Assembly (NCBI GenBank): GCA_023159155.1
Contig: JAJNNX010000046.1
Span: forward strand, 248,001 to 312,000
From: Ustulina deusta
Taxonomy: Eukaryota > Ascomycota > Sordariomycetes > Xylariales > Xylariaceae
DNA length: 64,000 nt
Direction of reading: 5' to 3'
Part shown: positions 1 through 9,950 of the stretch, piece by piece
How positions within the stretch are numbered: the stretch's first letter is position 1
Layout: every line of letters starts with the position of its first letter
Notes under the pieces: model-generated
The model's database searches: none
What the model was told of the DNA's origin: nothing
The model's input: the letters and a program-made list of their open reading frames with translations, nothing else
Made by a program: the position numbers and the translations under genes

Positions 1-536
1 AACTCTCTACTTGTTTTTTTACACCAGCGCTATATATCTATATAAGGCAAGATCTCATGATCTGGTGACACTAAAGGTATGTCCCTGTGTTTTGTACGCT
101 ACTTACTTTGAACCGATATCATGCTAACACTCTATTAAGAGCAGAGTTCATAGAGTCGCCCGAGAACGAAGAACGCCTCCCAGCCCAAGACTGTGCAGAC
201 CTAGCAAAGTTCCAGGCCACGAAAGTGCAATACATTACGACATACCCAAAACCGGTGACATACGCAACACTCGCTATGCCTAACAGTGAAGTTGTTGTTA
301 ATGGGGGAAGCGAAAAAGAGGGAGGCGAGAAGGAGAGTAGTCAGTCTGACAATACTGGCGCTGATTCCTCGGGGCAGGATGGCAACACGGGCTCAATCGA
401 AGCCTCGGACGAATCGCTCCAAGAACATGACAAGGAAGCTTTGGACAATCTAGGGTTTGACACAGATGAAAAGGTATAGTAAGGCTGCCTCTTCTTATAT
501 ACTTCCTAGTCACACTCTAAACTAAAATAGGCTTGA
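1..536 (+). CDS. 3' part of a spliced gene, unknown acidic protein (partial)
   Basis: The gene enters from the left edge. A likely intron runs from the GTATGT donor at 77 to an acceptor near 139-144, with a GCTAAC branch site. A long exon then reads to 473, followed by a second intron at 474-530. The last exon supplies only an Ala codon and a TGA at 534-536. Without the second splice the frame stops at 477-479. The visible protein has a Ser/Glu/Gly-rich acidic tail (for example GGSEKEGGEKESSQSD) and no recognised domain. Low-complexity acidic tails are common in nuclear or scaffold proteins, but no function is proposed. The first exon before 77 is too short to assign a frame. Confidence 0.4.
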
Positions 537-926
537 TGGCGTGCGCAACGGGATGAAGATGCCGTGATGGTGTTAAAAAGATCCTATTTAATACTCGGCC
601 TTCGAATTCAACATTCGACCATTTGTTGATACTTGTAGCAATTCAAGGGAAAGAATCTCAAGATGTAGTTACTATAGACTTACTCAACAATGAACTTACT
701 GTCACGTGCCTTCGCTAGTCCAGCGCCCTAGGATTGGCTGCCAGTCGCTCCACATTTGGGCTCCAACTAGGTCAAGATAATGGATCGACCAGAGTTTCCC
801 CCGTTGCGCATCCGTAATTCGAGTAGCTAGCTGTTTAAAGGCTGTAGAAAACTCGTTCATGATTCACGCCCACTGTTTCTTTTCTGATCTTATTTGTTTA
901 TTTGGTGATGGTCTGTCAATCCTACG
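537..926. other. intergenic region with one CACGTG box
   Basis: No credible ORF. A GTCACGTG E-box-like sequence lies at 711-718, about 210 bp upstream of the next gene. Confidence 0.4.
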
Positions 927-1484
927 ATGTACGTGCTCGCGACTTCCCCCGAATTTCAGTTTTTTGCGTTTTGGAGATATCAGCTCGATGAGCTAAGTTC
1001 ACTGGAAAATGGACACTGCAGATTGGAGTTGGAAAGATTCCCTGAAATACTGAAAAACATGATTCGTAAATATAACGAAGACGGGCTGGTAAGTCTGGTC
1101 AACATTAGACTATGTGCATTATCTAATTGCTAATAGCCAGGCGAACTCCGCAATTTTGCGGAGAAGAAAGGCTACCGCATAGGGCCTCATACCATGGGAC
1201 CAGATCTCCTATGGGTAGACAGCAGCAGCAGTTTCCCGGCTTCACATCCTCCTACCTCTCGATGTTATGTACTTTTGGCAGTCAACCCTCCTGAACGTCC
1301 AGCGACAAATACGCCTGCCAAAACGATGCTTACTGTTCAGTCCGTAAATGATGGATCTACTGTTGTCGAAGTTGAGTGGCATGTTGGATATGTCTACCTA
1401 TTGGAAGAGAGTGAGGTGGCCACAGTGTCTAATGGAGGCATCGCATTTGTCGGTATTCAGTACGCCACCCAGCCTGTGTCGTAA
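927..1484 (+). CDS. hypothetical protein, two exons, 169 aa
   Basis: Exon 1 runs 927-1088. A 48-nt intron (1089-1136) begins GTAAGT and ends TTGCTAATAG. Exon 2 runs 1137-1484 in the same phase, so 51 codons join to 115 codons before the TAA. The N-terminal half is helical and charged (FPEILKNMIRKYNEDGL). The C-terminal half is more beta-like (VEWHVGYVYLLEESEVATVS). No domain was recognised, and no signal peptide or membrane segment is visible. An ATG at about 909 is out of frame, so 927 is the best start unless another exon lies upstream. Confidence 0.5.
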
Positions 1485-2159
1485 AAAATTATTGATTACA
1501 TAGAGGGCTCCCACCCGGAGACGTGGTGGTCGAATCCAAGATCGAATTGATCCCCGCCGCGGTGTAAAAGGCCATCTCCCGACATGTCGTGACCAAAGTC
1601 AAGAAAGCTAAACTGATTAGAATCCTGCGTATAATGTTAATTTCCAGCTCTCGGGCTTTATGGAATATAGAGTGGTACCTACATTTTCAACATGCATGTT
1701 GGATGTCTCCGGGTAGGCTGAGGATTCTATGGTTTTTTCAAAGTCGTTCTTGAGTGATAGGTCGAGCCAGATTTCGCCTTCATTCCTTGTTTGAACCAAG
1801 TTCCATTCCCCGTTAGGGGGCATGTGCTGTAAGCCAACTTTCAAGGGAAGTTCCTTGAAAGTTCCTATGCCGCTAAAAGACTGAAGAGCGGAGAGGTTTT
1901 TGAGGCCTAACTCTTGACTAATCCTTGTCTCACTAATAACATTAGCTACAGCTGTCTCATGAAGGCATCACGATACATACTTTTCCCCGAAAAGCCAGCT
2001 TATAAAGGCGAGAGGATTGAATAGATTCGTATTTTCTGGTATTATCATCCCAGCTTCTACTATGCTTTGGACCACGCCATCGATGACCTCAGTGGGAGCG
2101 TCAGCCTCTCCGGCTCTGTGCCACTTGAAGTTGGTTGCTTGAAATCGTTAGACCAAGTC
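1485..2159. other. intergenic region, no gene seen
   Basis: Short ORFs in both strands lack splice support and recognisable protein composition. Nothing else was seen. Confidence 0.4.
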
Positions 2160-3236
2160 TCACGGGGCAAGACAGTTCATACCAGCGTAAGCGGAGTAGA
2201 CTACCAATGCGAAAACTCCCATTCTCTCTGCAAGTTTATTCACAATCGAATTGATTTGACAAGCAGCCCTCTCCTGCCGTTTGTCGCGGCCACTGTCAGC
2301 TGGTTTGCCAAGACGCAATCTTTTCCGCTCGATAATTCGAATGCATCGAATGACAAATCCCCATCTCCATAAGTCGTTCTGCGCCGAGCCCCGGCACTCC
2401 TTTTCCTTCTCAGAGAGTAAGTGGCGCAATCCATCGAAATTCACCTCGTCTCGTTCTGCATTTGCTCTCTGGATATCCCGCCACTCTTGTTCACTAATCT
2501 CAACTCTTTGAAGACCGCTATTCCCCTTGGAAAGTTTGCTGATGCCTTCCTTAAACTGTTTTAATGGAGTTTGGATTTGGCTCTCGATTGTGTACACATC
2601 TTGGATAGGCTCGAGACTCATTTGAAAGCCCAAGGATTGTATCAGAGAATGCGCGGACTCTTTCTGTCGTTGCTTGCAATCTTCCCCTCGCTTGTCGAGA
2701 GGATCTCGGCGCGCATGGCTGAATCGATTAGCATTGTCCAATGTACCCTAAGTATAGCTACCTACCCGGCATTAATCCAGTTGCCACTGCTGAAAATCCT
2801 ATTGTAAAGCCTCCGCCGGTGCTCTTCCGCCAATTTAGATGGTGATTCCGTGCAGCAAGGCAGTGACCAGGACTCGCAGAACGTAAAGGACCTCTGCGAT
2901 GCCACGCCCAAGCTTGTCTCATCCCATCGAATCAGAACAGCCTCCCAATGCTTTCGTGAAGGCACGACAAAGCAGACGGACGTATAGGCCAACAACTCTG
3001 TGGTGGACAGCTGATCGAGCGGAACTAAAACGCATGTCACAGCCATTGGGAGGACGTAGGGCCTGCTGCAGCTGCTTCGTGACTTGTTGTTCTTGTCCCA
3101 GAGAAACCCACCAAAATGTTGATAAATTTGACACCCCTGCGTCTTTTTGCTCGGAAAGACGCTGGGACCCAACGGGAGATTGTTGAGTAGCACCTCCGCC
3201 ACTAGCTAGATAGTGCTGGCCATGACTTTTGTGCAT
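2160..3236 (-). pseudogene. decayed spliced gene of unknown function
   Basis: The 3' half has a convincing exon. On the minus strand an intron at 2709-2755 (GTAGGT donor, GCTAATCGATTCAG acceptor) joins an upstream frame in phase to a charged, helical stretch ending at 2160. That stretch includes KQFKEGISKLSKGNSG and EWRDIQRANAERDEVNF. Upstream, the most protein-like frame begins with ATG at 3236 but ends at TGA 2919-2921 (SDSMG-stop). It continues in the same frame with plausible hydrophobic sequence (IAEVLYVLRVLVTALL). The open frame that reaches the intron has only a GTG start at 3202. This fits a gene broken by at least one nonsense mutation or frameshift. Family not identified. Confidence 0.35.
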
Positions 3237-3735
3237 AAATGCACTGAAAGTCCAATCATGTTCCTTTTGAACTATCTAAAGCAGCCGGCATGCCGGACAC
3301 TAGATACCCTGGATTGTTGGTGGAAGGCACTAGTTGATCTATCACAAGCCATGCGGCCACTCTCATCACCAGACCCACGTCCAGCTCCGCTCCGAAGGCC
3401 GATATTCAGGCCACTTACACACATACTAACACGGCAATAAGACATAGACATGGATCTTGGGTGTGACGGGCTTGCCATATAAATCATCAATGTAATGGCT
3501 GCTTCTGATTTCCCCGTTGCCTAGTCTACAAGTAACCCCTATTGGCAAGTGCCTTGGTCGGGTTACCATGGAATATAAAATGGCAAAATTGCACTTTCGT
3601 ACCAGTATGCACAATCCCTTCACTTGGTCGACCGCTACGTGTCCTACGTAGCCACCCTTTCAGTGCCCTTTTGACCTCTCGTCGCTCAGCACGTACTACC
3701 TTCCCCTGCTCGTACATAATTTCCGACTTCTAGAC
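3237..3735. promoter_or_regulatory. 5' region of the Ras-like gene
   Basis: No credible ORF. The stretch before the ATG at 3736 carries a TATAAAA-like sequence near 3574 and pyrimidine-rich runs. It probably holds the promoter, by position only. Confidence 0.25.
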
Positions 3736-4462
3736 ATGATGCAAACCATGCAGTCAGATCCCTCGGATTACCGTATAGTGGTATTAGGAGACAGTGGTGT
3801 CGGGAAGACGGCACTGACGATCCGATGGTGCCATCAACAATTCGTCAAAACAGTATGCTATCATATTTTCTTACCTGTTCGTTCAACTTATCTAACCATG
3901 TTGTGGCTTCGGGTAGTACGACCCTACCATTGAAGATTCATATCGAACTCGAGCAATGATTGATGGCCAGACATATCTACTAGAAGTTCTTGATACGGCT
4001 GGCCACGAAGACTTCAGAAACCTGCAGGATCATTGGATCAGCCAAGCTGATGGCATAATTCTGGTGTACAATATTACTGAGCGGGATACTTTCAGGAGCA
4101 TCAGGCATCTTGTCAAACAGGTCCTTTCAGTAAAGAGCTGGTGCACCCGGGACGAGGACCCTGCAACCTTGCGACCAGAAAGACTGCCCATCATGATTGT
4201 AGGCAACAAGAGCGACAAGTCAACTGAACGACAAGTATCGACCCTAGAAGGACACGAACTTGCAAAGAAACATGGCTGCATGTTTATTGAAGCTTCGGCA
4301 AAGCATAATTACAACGTTGAAAAGTCTTTCTCTGATGTAGTTAAGGTATTGCCCAAGCCATTATACCGAGAGGTGTCTCATGATGCAGCATCTCCTGAAA
4401 GCTCTATCTGGACGGCATTGTGGACAACATTGCTAGACAGTGGCTGCTGCATATTCATGTAA
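3736..4462 (+). CDS. Ras-like small GTPase, prenylated, 220 aa
   Basis: Exons 3736-3852 and 3917-4462 are separated by a 64-nt intron (GTATGC to GGTAG, branch TCTAAC). All G motifs are present: P-loop GDSGVGKT (residues 18-25), switch I YDPTIEDSY (40-48), DTAG (65-68), NKSD and ASAK. The protein ends in CCIFM, giving a CaaX box (CIFM) after a Cys that could be palmitoylated. It is therefore expected to be a membrane-bound signalling GTPase of the Ras subfamily. Two positions are unusual: Ser20 stands where Ras has Gly12, and His69 where Ras has Gln61. The intron falls just before switch I. Two adjacent ATGs (3736, 3739) could serve as start. No GEF or GAP gene lies nearby. Confidence 0.9.
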
Positions 4463-4660
4463 CCATAGGACGTGAATGGGTTTTTCGTATATACCGACTA
4501 GATGAAGCCTACGCCCTAGGAGCCTAACTCCCGAGAGGCTGTCTAGATCGCGACGCTTTGCCAATCATTGTTGTATTTAATCCTGTAGCGTATCTAATTC
4601 TTATCTCTCTTCTTCTATTTATTAGTATTTTTCCTTGTCGACCTAATTATTTTTATTGTT

Positions 4661-5058
4661 ATCAAGATGTATTCATTAATTGTTTTCATCGAGGTTTCTC
4701 CCCGGCTGGATTTCGTCAAGTCAATGATTCTAGCAGCGGTTAGTCAATCCCCCAAGCGTTTCAAAGCGTCTGCGCAGATACTATACAATGCCCCCCGAGC
4801 GGACAGGCGGGGTTTCTTTTCCCAGTGCCACTTACGAAAGCAGTACCATTCGGTGTTTGAGCTGTCTGACTAGGGCACATCTCGTAAAGGTATAAGAAGA
4901 CCCGTACTACTTCCTGCATGGGTTTCTCCTGTTTCTACTTTCTGTTTCTTGGTCTGCCAGTCACTCAACTTTGAAGATCTCAGAGCGAGCACCGAGCCTG
5001 CGTCTTTAGATCTGTCCGCGCTGTTTGTATGCCTGCTAACCCGACAGCGTTCTTGTCC
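4661..5058 (+). repeat. repeat copy A, upstream block of the Zn2Cys6 gene
   Basis: About 400 bp that reappears in the same orientation at 8613-9075. The copies start at ATCAAGATG and end at TTCTTGTCC. They differ mostly by C/T and G/A transitions. Copy A lacks about 57 bp found in copy B. It contains GGTATAAGAAGACC near 4890, a possible TATA box, and ends 55 bp before the ATG of the transcription factor. It may be a duplicated promoter/5'UTR or part of a larger segmental duplication. Confidence 0.85.
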
Positions 5059-5113
5059 TAATCATCGATTGCGTTATTGCTGGCTGCGACTGCCGGTCCC
5101 ATAAGTCAGTAAC

Positions 5114-6808
5114 ATGGCGTCCGAATCGTGGAATGCAAGACCTGCAGGAAGTCATAACCCCGAGCCACCGCCCCAGCCGACACTCTATGTCCCTTACGCC
5201 GATAGCAACAACATATGCGATCACGGCCCTCCCTCGACCTCTCTAACAGGTTTTGTACAACCAACGCCGCCCATGCCTCAACTTGCTGATCGCCCTCATC
5301 TGTCGAGCAATCATCTTATATTGCAGAACCAACACTGGAACTACTTGTCCCAGCCTCTCGGTCCGAGGCCAGTTGTCCACGATAGACACTCTTGTTCTGC
5401 GGCTCAGGCGTATGCCACAGTGTGCCCGCCACCTCCATCGCTGGTGTCATGGGGAACAGACCAACAATTTCTGCCCGACCCGACCATAAGGACTAGTATG
5501 CAAGAAGTAGAGCATACATCTCAATACCCCTCCACGACTGCGTCAGCACGACAACTCAAGAGAATGCGAACTACCGCGGTAAGATCTAGTGGAATTTTGT
5601 TCTAAGTTGATTTTATTAACTAGACAAACCATTAGGCTTGCGATCACTGTCGAGATCTGAGAATCAAGTGCGATGAAAAGACGCCGTGCGATTCATGCGA
5701 GAAAAAAAACATTGAGTGCAAGCGAAAAGACTACCCGTTAACAAAGTCTGTTCCTCGGTCAACATGAACATGATGGTGGTATTCACTGACACTACGTTAG
5801 GTCGAAAGCTGAACAGCTGGCTGAAATGCTGGCTTTGCAGCAGAAGACATACGACGCTGTGTCAAGCCTGAATGCTATGTTTGATGGCTTGCGATTAGTA
5901 GAGAGCCGCAACTCGCTAACACCGGCACATTCTTTGATAGAACACTTATTTTCCTCAGCCAATAGATCTGCCCGTGGGTCTACCAAGGAAAGCGATTCGC
6001 ATCACGACTCACAAGATCGATCGACATCGCCGTCAACAACTTCTATCGGTGTGCCGACGGCTAGTCCTGGCGAGGTTGAACAGGAGTCCCTAACTGCTTA
6101 TTACGACGAGGCTGAGTGGGACTCCGACAAACTGTCGTTCTATATTGGAAAGTACTACGAGGCGACAGTGCATAGCAATGACATAATACCGCGCAAGCGG
6201 CTGGATCGTGCGGTAAACCAGTTTCTCAAAGACAGAGAGTGTTGGCCTGAGCGCTCCAGCGCAGATATTGACGTTGCCATTCTTTTTCTCGTGTTTGCAA
6301 TTGGTAAGCTGCATACCAATGGGCCAGGCTCCTCTTTCCGTCCGCTGTCCCAGCCGTACACGTTGGGTCAAGGTACACAAGCACATGGCTACACATTCTT
6401 AGAGTTAGGCAAGGAAATGTTGTATGGATGCAGTACCCATGAACCTGTCGATGGTATACGCGCAACTGCTTTAATGGGTTTATACTATTACCAAGCTGGT
6501 GTTATTCCGGTCAGTTTTGAATACTTGGGTTCGGCTTCCCAGTTTGCTCGAAACTTAATACTCCCGTAGGTTACCATCCTTTCATCGCATTCGTTATGGA
6601 ACTGACCAGCTATACCAGGGAAATTAATGAACTCTATCCTAGACGGCTTAGTAATGAGCTATCACCGGAGAACCGCGACCTTTTCCAGCTTTATATCGCA
6701 TGCCTAGCTTTAGAAAGGTGAGCATCTTGTTGCTAGACATGTTCTATTCTACATTCCTACTAATTATAACATAGAGAATTTAGTCAGACGATGTTGGGGG
6801 GTTTTTAG
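5114..6808 (+). CDS. Zn2Cys6 transcription factor with truncated fungal TF domain
   Basis: Five exons fit one frame of 494 aa: 5114-5578, 5636-5757, 5801-6565, 6619-6717 and 6775-6808. The N-terminus is Pro/Ser/His-rich. A complete CX2CX6CX5CX2CX6C binuclear cluster starts at ACDHCRDLRIKC, right after intron 1. Basic residues and an AEQLAEMLALQQ linker follow. The middle-homology-like part includes DVAILFLVFAIGKL and IRATALMGLYYYQAG, and then LYIACLALER. The frame stops at 6806-6808, early for this family. Intron 2 (5758-5800) uses a weak GTCAAC donor; without it the frame stops at TGA soon after the zinc cluster. It may be a degraded or short-form regulator. Multi-copy Zn2Cys6 factors such as FTF1 sit on Fusarium accessory chromosomes, but identity with FTF1 is not shown here. 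Confidence 0.65.
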
Positions 6809-7127
6809 GTTCAGTTCTAGTGTTAGGAGGAGTTTCGGAATGGCTAAATTGTAGACTCATGTATCTAGGTGCGCGTAAATCATAATCATCCACCGATTGC
6901 AATGGGTCGAATCGCGGCAACGATTCGCACGAATTGTTCCTATCGATGTAATACTAGAGACGCCTGTTTCTAAACTAGATCGGTCCTGTCACTAGTTCAT
7001 CAGACCTTTGGTTGCGCATTGCAACAATACAAACTTATCAGTATAAGTACTGTATAAAAACCGCCAGCTCGTCCCCAGGCTCTTGAATTTTGAACTCCGA
7101 ATCCACTCTGGAATCGTGCCCTCCACT
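6809..7127. promoter_or_regulatory. intergenic, 5' region of a small membrane ORF
   Basis: No ORF. A TATA-like TGTATAAAAACC occurs near 7052, about 75 bp before the ATG at 7128. Confidence 0.3.
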
Positions 7128-7484
7128 ATGCCTACAGGGAGCTCGAAAGAGCAGCTCCCGCAACATTTTCATTTATCGATTTACTACCTTGCTATTGGCC
7201 TTATTCTCAGCTGTACATATGGTACATTAACCGCGCAGTAGGACTAGCTCATTATCGACGGCTTCAGCGCTTCACACCACCTTTGCCTAGCTGCGGAGTC
7301 ATTTGCAGTAATCCTTTTAGGCATCCTTATTTTCGGCTCCGCTTTCATTCTGAGCTTGCTGCCTGCATTAGTACTATTCATTATTGATCAGACTGTGCGT
7401 CGGTTATGGGCAATAGAAGTGGGTGATGAAGGAGATCTGCAGGGTGAGGCATCAGCCCAAGGCGCAACGAGCTATGGAGTTTAA
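7128..7484 (+). pseudogene. two-TM small membrane protein broken by two TAG codons
   Basis: From ATG 7128 one frame runs 118 codons to TAA 7482-7484, interrupted only by TAG at 7239-7241 and 7245-7247. Both flanks look like membrane protein. The first half has YYLAIGLILSCTYGTL. The second has AVILLGILIFGSAFILSLLP and then a charged tail starting IIDQTVRRLWAIE. No intron could remove the stops: the only GT to AG span is about 26 nt. The two stops could come from CAG to TAG changes. Family unknown; probably inactive. Confidence 0.5.
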
Positions 7485-8003
7485 TCTCCGATCTTCCCTT
7501 ATGCATGAATACAACTTATCAACGCAGAGATGATCATACCCCGGCGGTTAATCCCCCTCACCTTACGAGCAGGCAAGGTGGACGCAGAGTGCCGAGAAAG
7601 ACACAGAAGTAACCAATGCTAGCAATGGACGGGGTGCTCTAGGCATCTGGATCGGTATACCAGTTTAGGGGTTAATATCTGTTGGTAAAAGGTACGAGGT
7701 ACAATCAATATTATACCAGATAGTCAGCTCTAAAATTAAACCTCCCTACCGTCCGTTCTTAATCTAACAGGTTAGACTTATGCAAAGAGTTTATTATGCA
7801 GGAGATAATCTTCTATACTTATAGTGATAGAATAGTCCTCAGTTGGAGGGAAGATCGCGATCATAAAGCAATAAGATCGCCATAATTCTAGTGGTCGGTT
7901 GTATAATAACCACCCAATCCGCCTTGGTTAAGCTTTATCATTGCTTTAATTTAATTCCTATTCCCCCCCAAAACCTTATTATCTATACTTCTAGAGGCCA
8001 AAT
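7485..8003. other. AT-rich intergenic region
   Basis: No ORF of note; AT-rich with many TTA/TAA runs, consistent with decayed sequence. Confidence 0.4.
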
Positions 8004-8631
8004 ATGCCCGACAAGGACGGTTCGATACAAAACTGGCGCGACCTGCAGTCTCGATATGCTATAGATGCCCAGGCCAAACATGACAGGAACCTGATTTTCG
8101 AACCGGGGTGCATTATTCGAGGATTTCCAGGTCGTCCCGAACAGAAAACTTTCGACATCGGATTTCTACCCAGTCATCTGAAAGCAGAGTTCACTAATGG
8201 GTGCCTAACAACGTCAACGCAGCTCACGGACTACGAGAAGAGGTGCTTTCGCGCTGCTGCATGGCAACGGGGTGTCGCTGACAGCAATACAATCCGTTTT
8301 GAAACACGAGGAAACACTATGGACAGCGATAGAAAATCTCAAAAGAGGTAGTCTCGAGAGCCTCCTAGGGGCATGTAGTGATGCTGCATTTTCTCGTCCA
8401 GTTGACCTGATCCGACAGCAGGTAAACCGACCAGTTTTGAGCTGGTGCTGCGAAGGGGGGAGGTGGAGACGACTCTATCACAAATTCAAATCGTTTCTCA
8501 CACTTTGTCAACATGCATTAATCATGGAAATTACCACACCGATACAGCCATGTATGTGGTTCTGGGGTGATCGGCCTATACCCCTGGCTGTGCTTCATGA
8601 AAGATCATTGCAATCAAGATGCATTCGTTAG
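8004..8631 (+). pseudogene. frameshifted ORF of unknown function
   Basis: The frame from ATG 8004 reads 115 codons to 8351. From about 8240 a second frame, with no ATG, becomes the more protein-like one (FALLHGNGVSLTAIQSVL, then ETLWTAIENLKRGSLESLL) and stays open to 8631. A one-base indel near 8235-8265 would join them. No domain was recognised. It ends at the start of repeat copy B. It may be the relic of a gene moved or duplicated with that block; it could also be two overlapping non-coding ORFs. Confidence 0.3.
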
Positions 8632-9075
8632 TATTGCTACCGTATTCATGGGGTTTCTCCCCGCCTGTCTTTTGTGAAGTCAATAATTCTAGCAGTGACC
8701 TGCTACAGATGAATAGGAGGCTTTGGTTTATAGGGAACGAAGCTAACTGCCTCTAGTCAATCCTCAATGCTTTTTTAAAGCGTCATGAAGACCCTGGTGT
8801 ACAATGTCCCCGAGCGGACAGGCGGGGTTTCCTTTCCAAGTGCTACTTATGAAAGCAGTATTATTCGGTGCTTCAGCTGCCTGACCAGGCCACACCTTAT
8901 AGAGGTATAAGAAGACCTGTACTACTTCCCTCATAAATTTTTGTTGTTTCTATTTTGTATCTCTTGGCCTGCAAGTTACTCAACTTTGGAGGTTTCTGAT
9001 TGTGAGCACCGAGTCTGCGTCTTTAGACCTGTCCACGCTATTTGTATGCCTGCCAATCCGGCAGTGTTCTTGTCC
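8613..9075 (+). repeat. repeat copy B
   Basis: Second copy of the block at 4661-5058, same orientation, with many transitions and an extra stretch of about 57 bp near 8697-8754. The extra stretch ends GCTAACTGCCTCTAG, which looks like the 3' end of an intron. The TATAAGAAGACC element is kept (about 8908). Unlike copy A, no transcription-factor ORF follows. Confidence 0.85.
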
Positions 9076-9950
9076 CAACAACATTATATGTTGCTCTGTA
9101 GTAGCATTAACTCTCACTAGTTTCTTTACTATAAAGTATAACCACAACCTGTATTAATAACTAACTCAATTTCTCAACTGCGAATTACTTGCTCACCTAT
9201 ATATAGGCAGGTTTGGAAATAGAAATGGGTTACTGTGAAGTGTAGGGAACCTGCGAAACGGCGCGTTAACACATGGGTTGGAAACTACGGTAGCCATGTT
9301 ATCTAAGGTCATATATCCTAGGTCAATGGCTTGCACATAAAGCTATCCTCATATTGCAGATTCCTTGAAGGGATAGGCTGGATCCGCCTAAACTACGTAG
9401 CTGTCAGATAAAAGCGAGTCAATCAATGGAGGGTTTAATCAGTGATCGTCGTATTGTGTATGCTGTGTAAAGCAGGTGTCCCAACCTCAGCCCCTGACAA
9501 AGTCTTCATCAGACTCCAGACTAACCCTTCATGGCCACCTCGGAGACTACCTCTGCATTGGACAGTAGCGCTCAGCCTTCCATGCCTCTCCTAACGGCGT
9601 GTTCCTAGCACACGTCCGAGACCTGTAACCCCTGCATAGGACCAGCCCCAGCTACCTCCATAGGCGTCTACCCTTACATCTGTGCCAACACGACATCTTG
9701 GCTGGTTCACCGGACTTTCCAGGATCCTTGATGGTCTTGGTTGCCTTGTTTTTAGCGCCCCGGGGGATACAATAGTCCCTCTGGTCTTCATACGGCCTTT
9801 GGTTGCCTTCATTTCATGGAGACGAGGCTGCCGCGACCAAAATGCAGAACATATAAGCTCACCAATATCTCGCCACCATTTTTTTCGCCTAACATTCAAC
9901 ACCTCCTTCTTTTTCTTTCCTTGTATTCTCGGCTTTCGTTTTGAGGCAAA
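9076..9950. other. intergenic region upstream of the EST1-type gene
   Basis: No supported gene. Small ORFs on both strands near 9600-9900 lack ATG or splice context. A pyrimidine-rich tract directly before ATG 9951 is likely the 5' leader. Confidence 0.35.

Noticed and set aside
2067..2372. Plus-strand ORF
   Set aside because: Antisense to a better-supported minus-strand exon; no splice or start context.
5036..5224. Alternative reading frame across 5030-5230 as an N-terminal extension of the Zn2Cys6 protein
   Set aside because: Open on the plus strand but not in frame with the zinc cluster unless an extra intron is assumed; the MASESW start is simpler.
9591..9902. Minus-strand ORF of 103 aa
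   Set aside because: Overlaps the leader of the EST1-type gene and has no recognisable composition.
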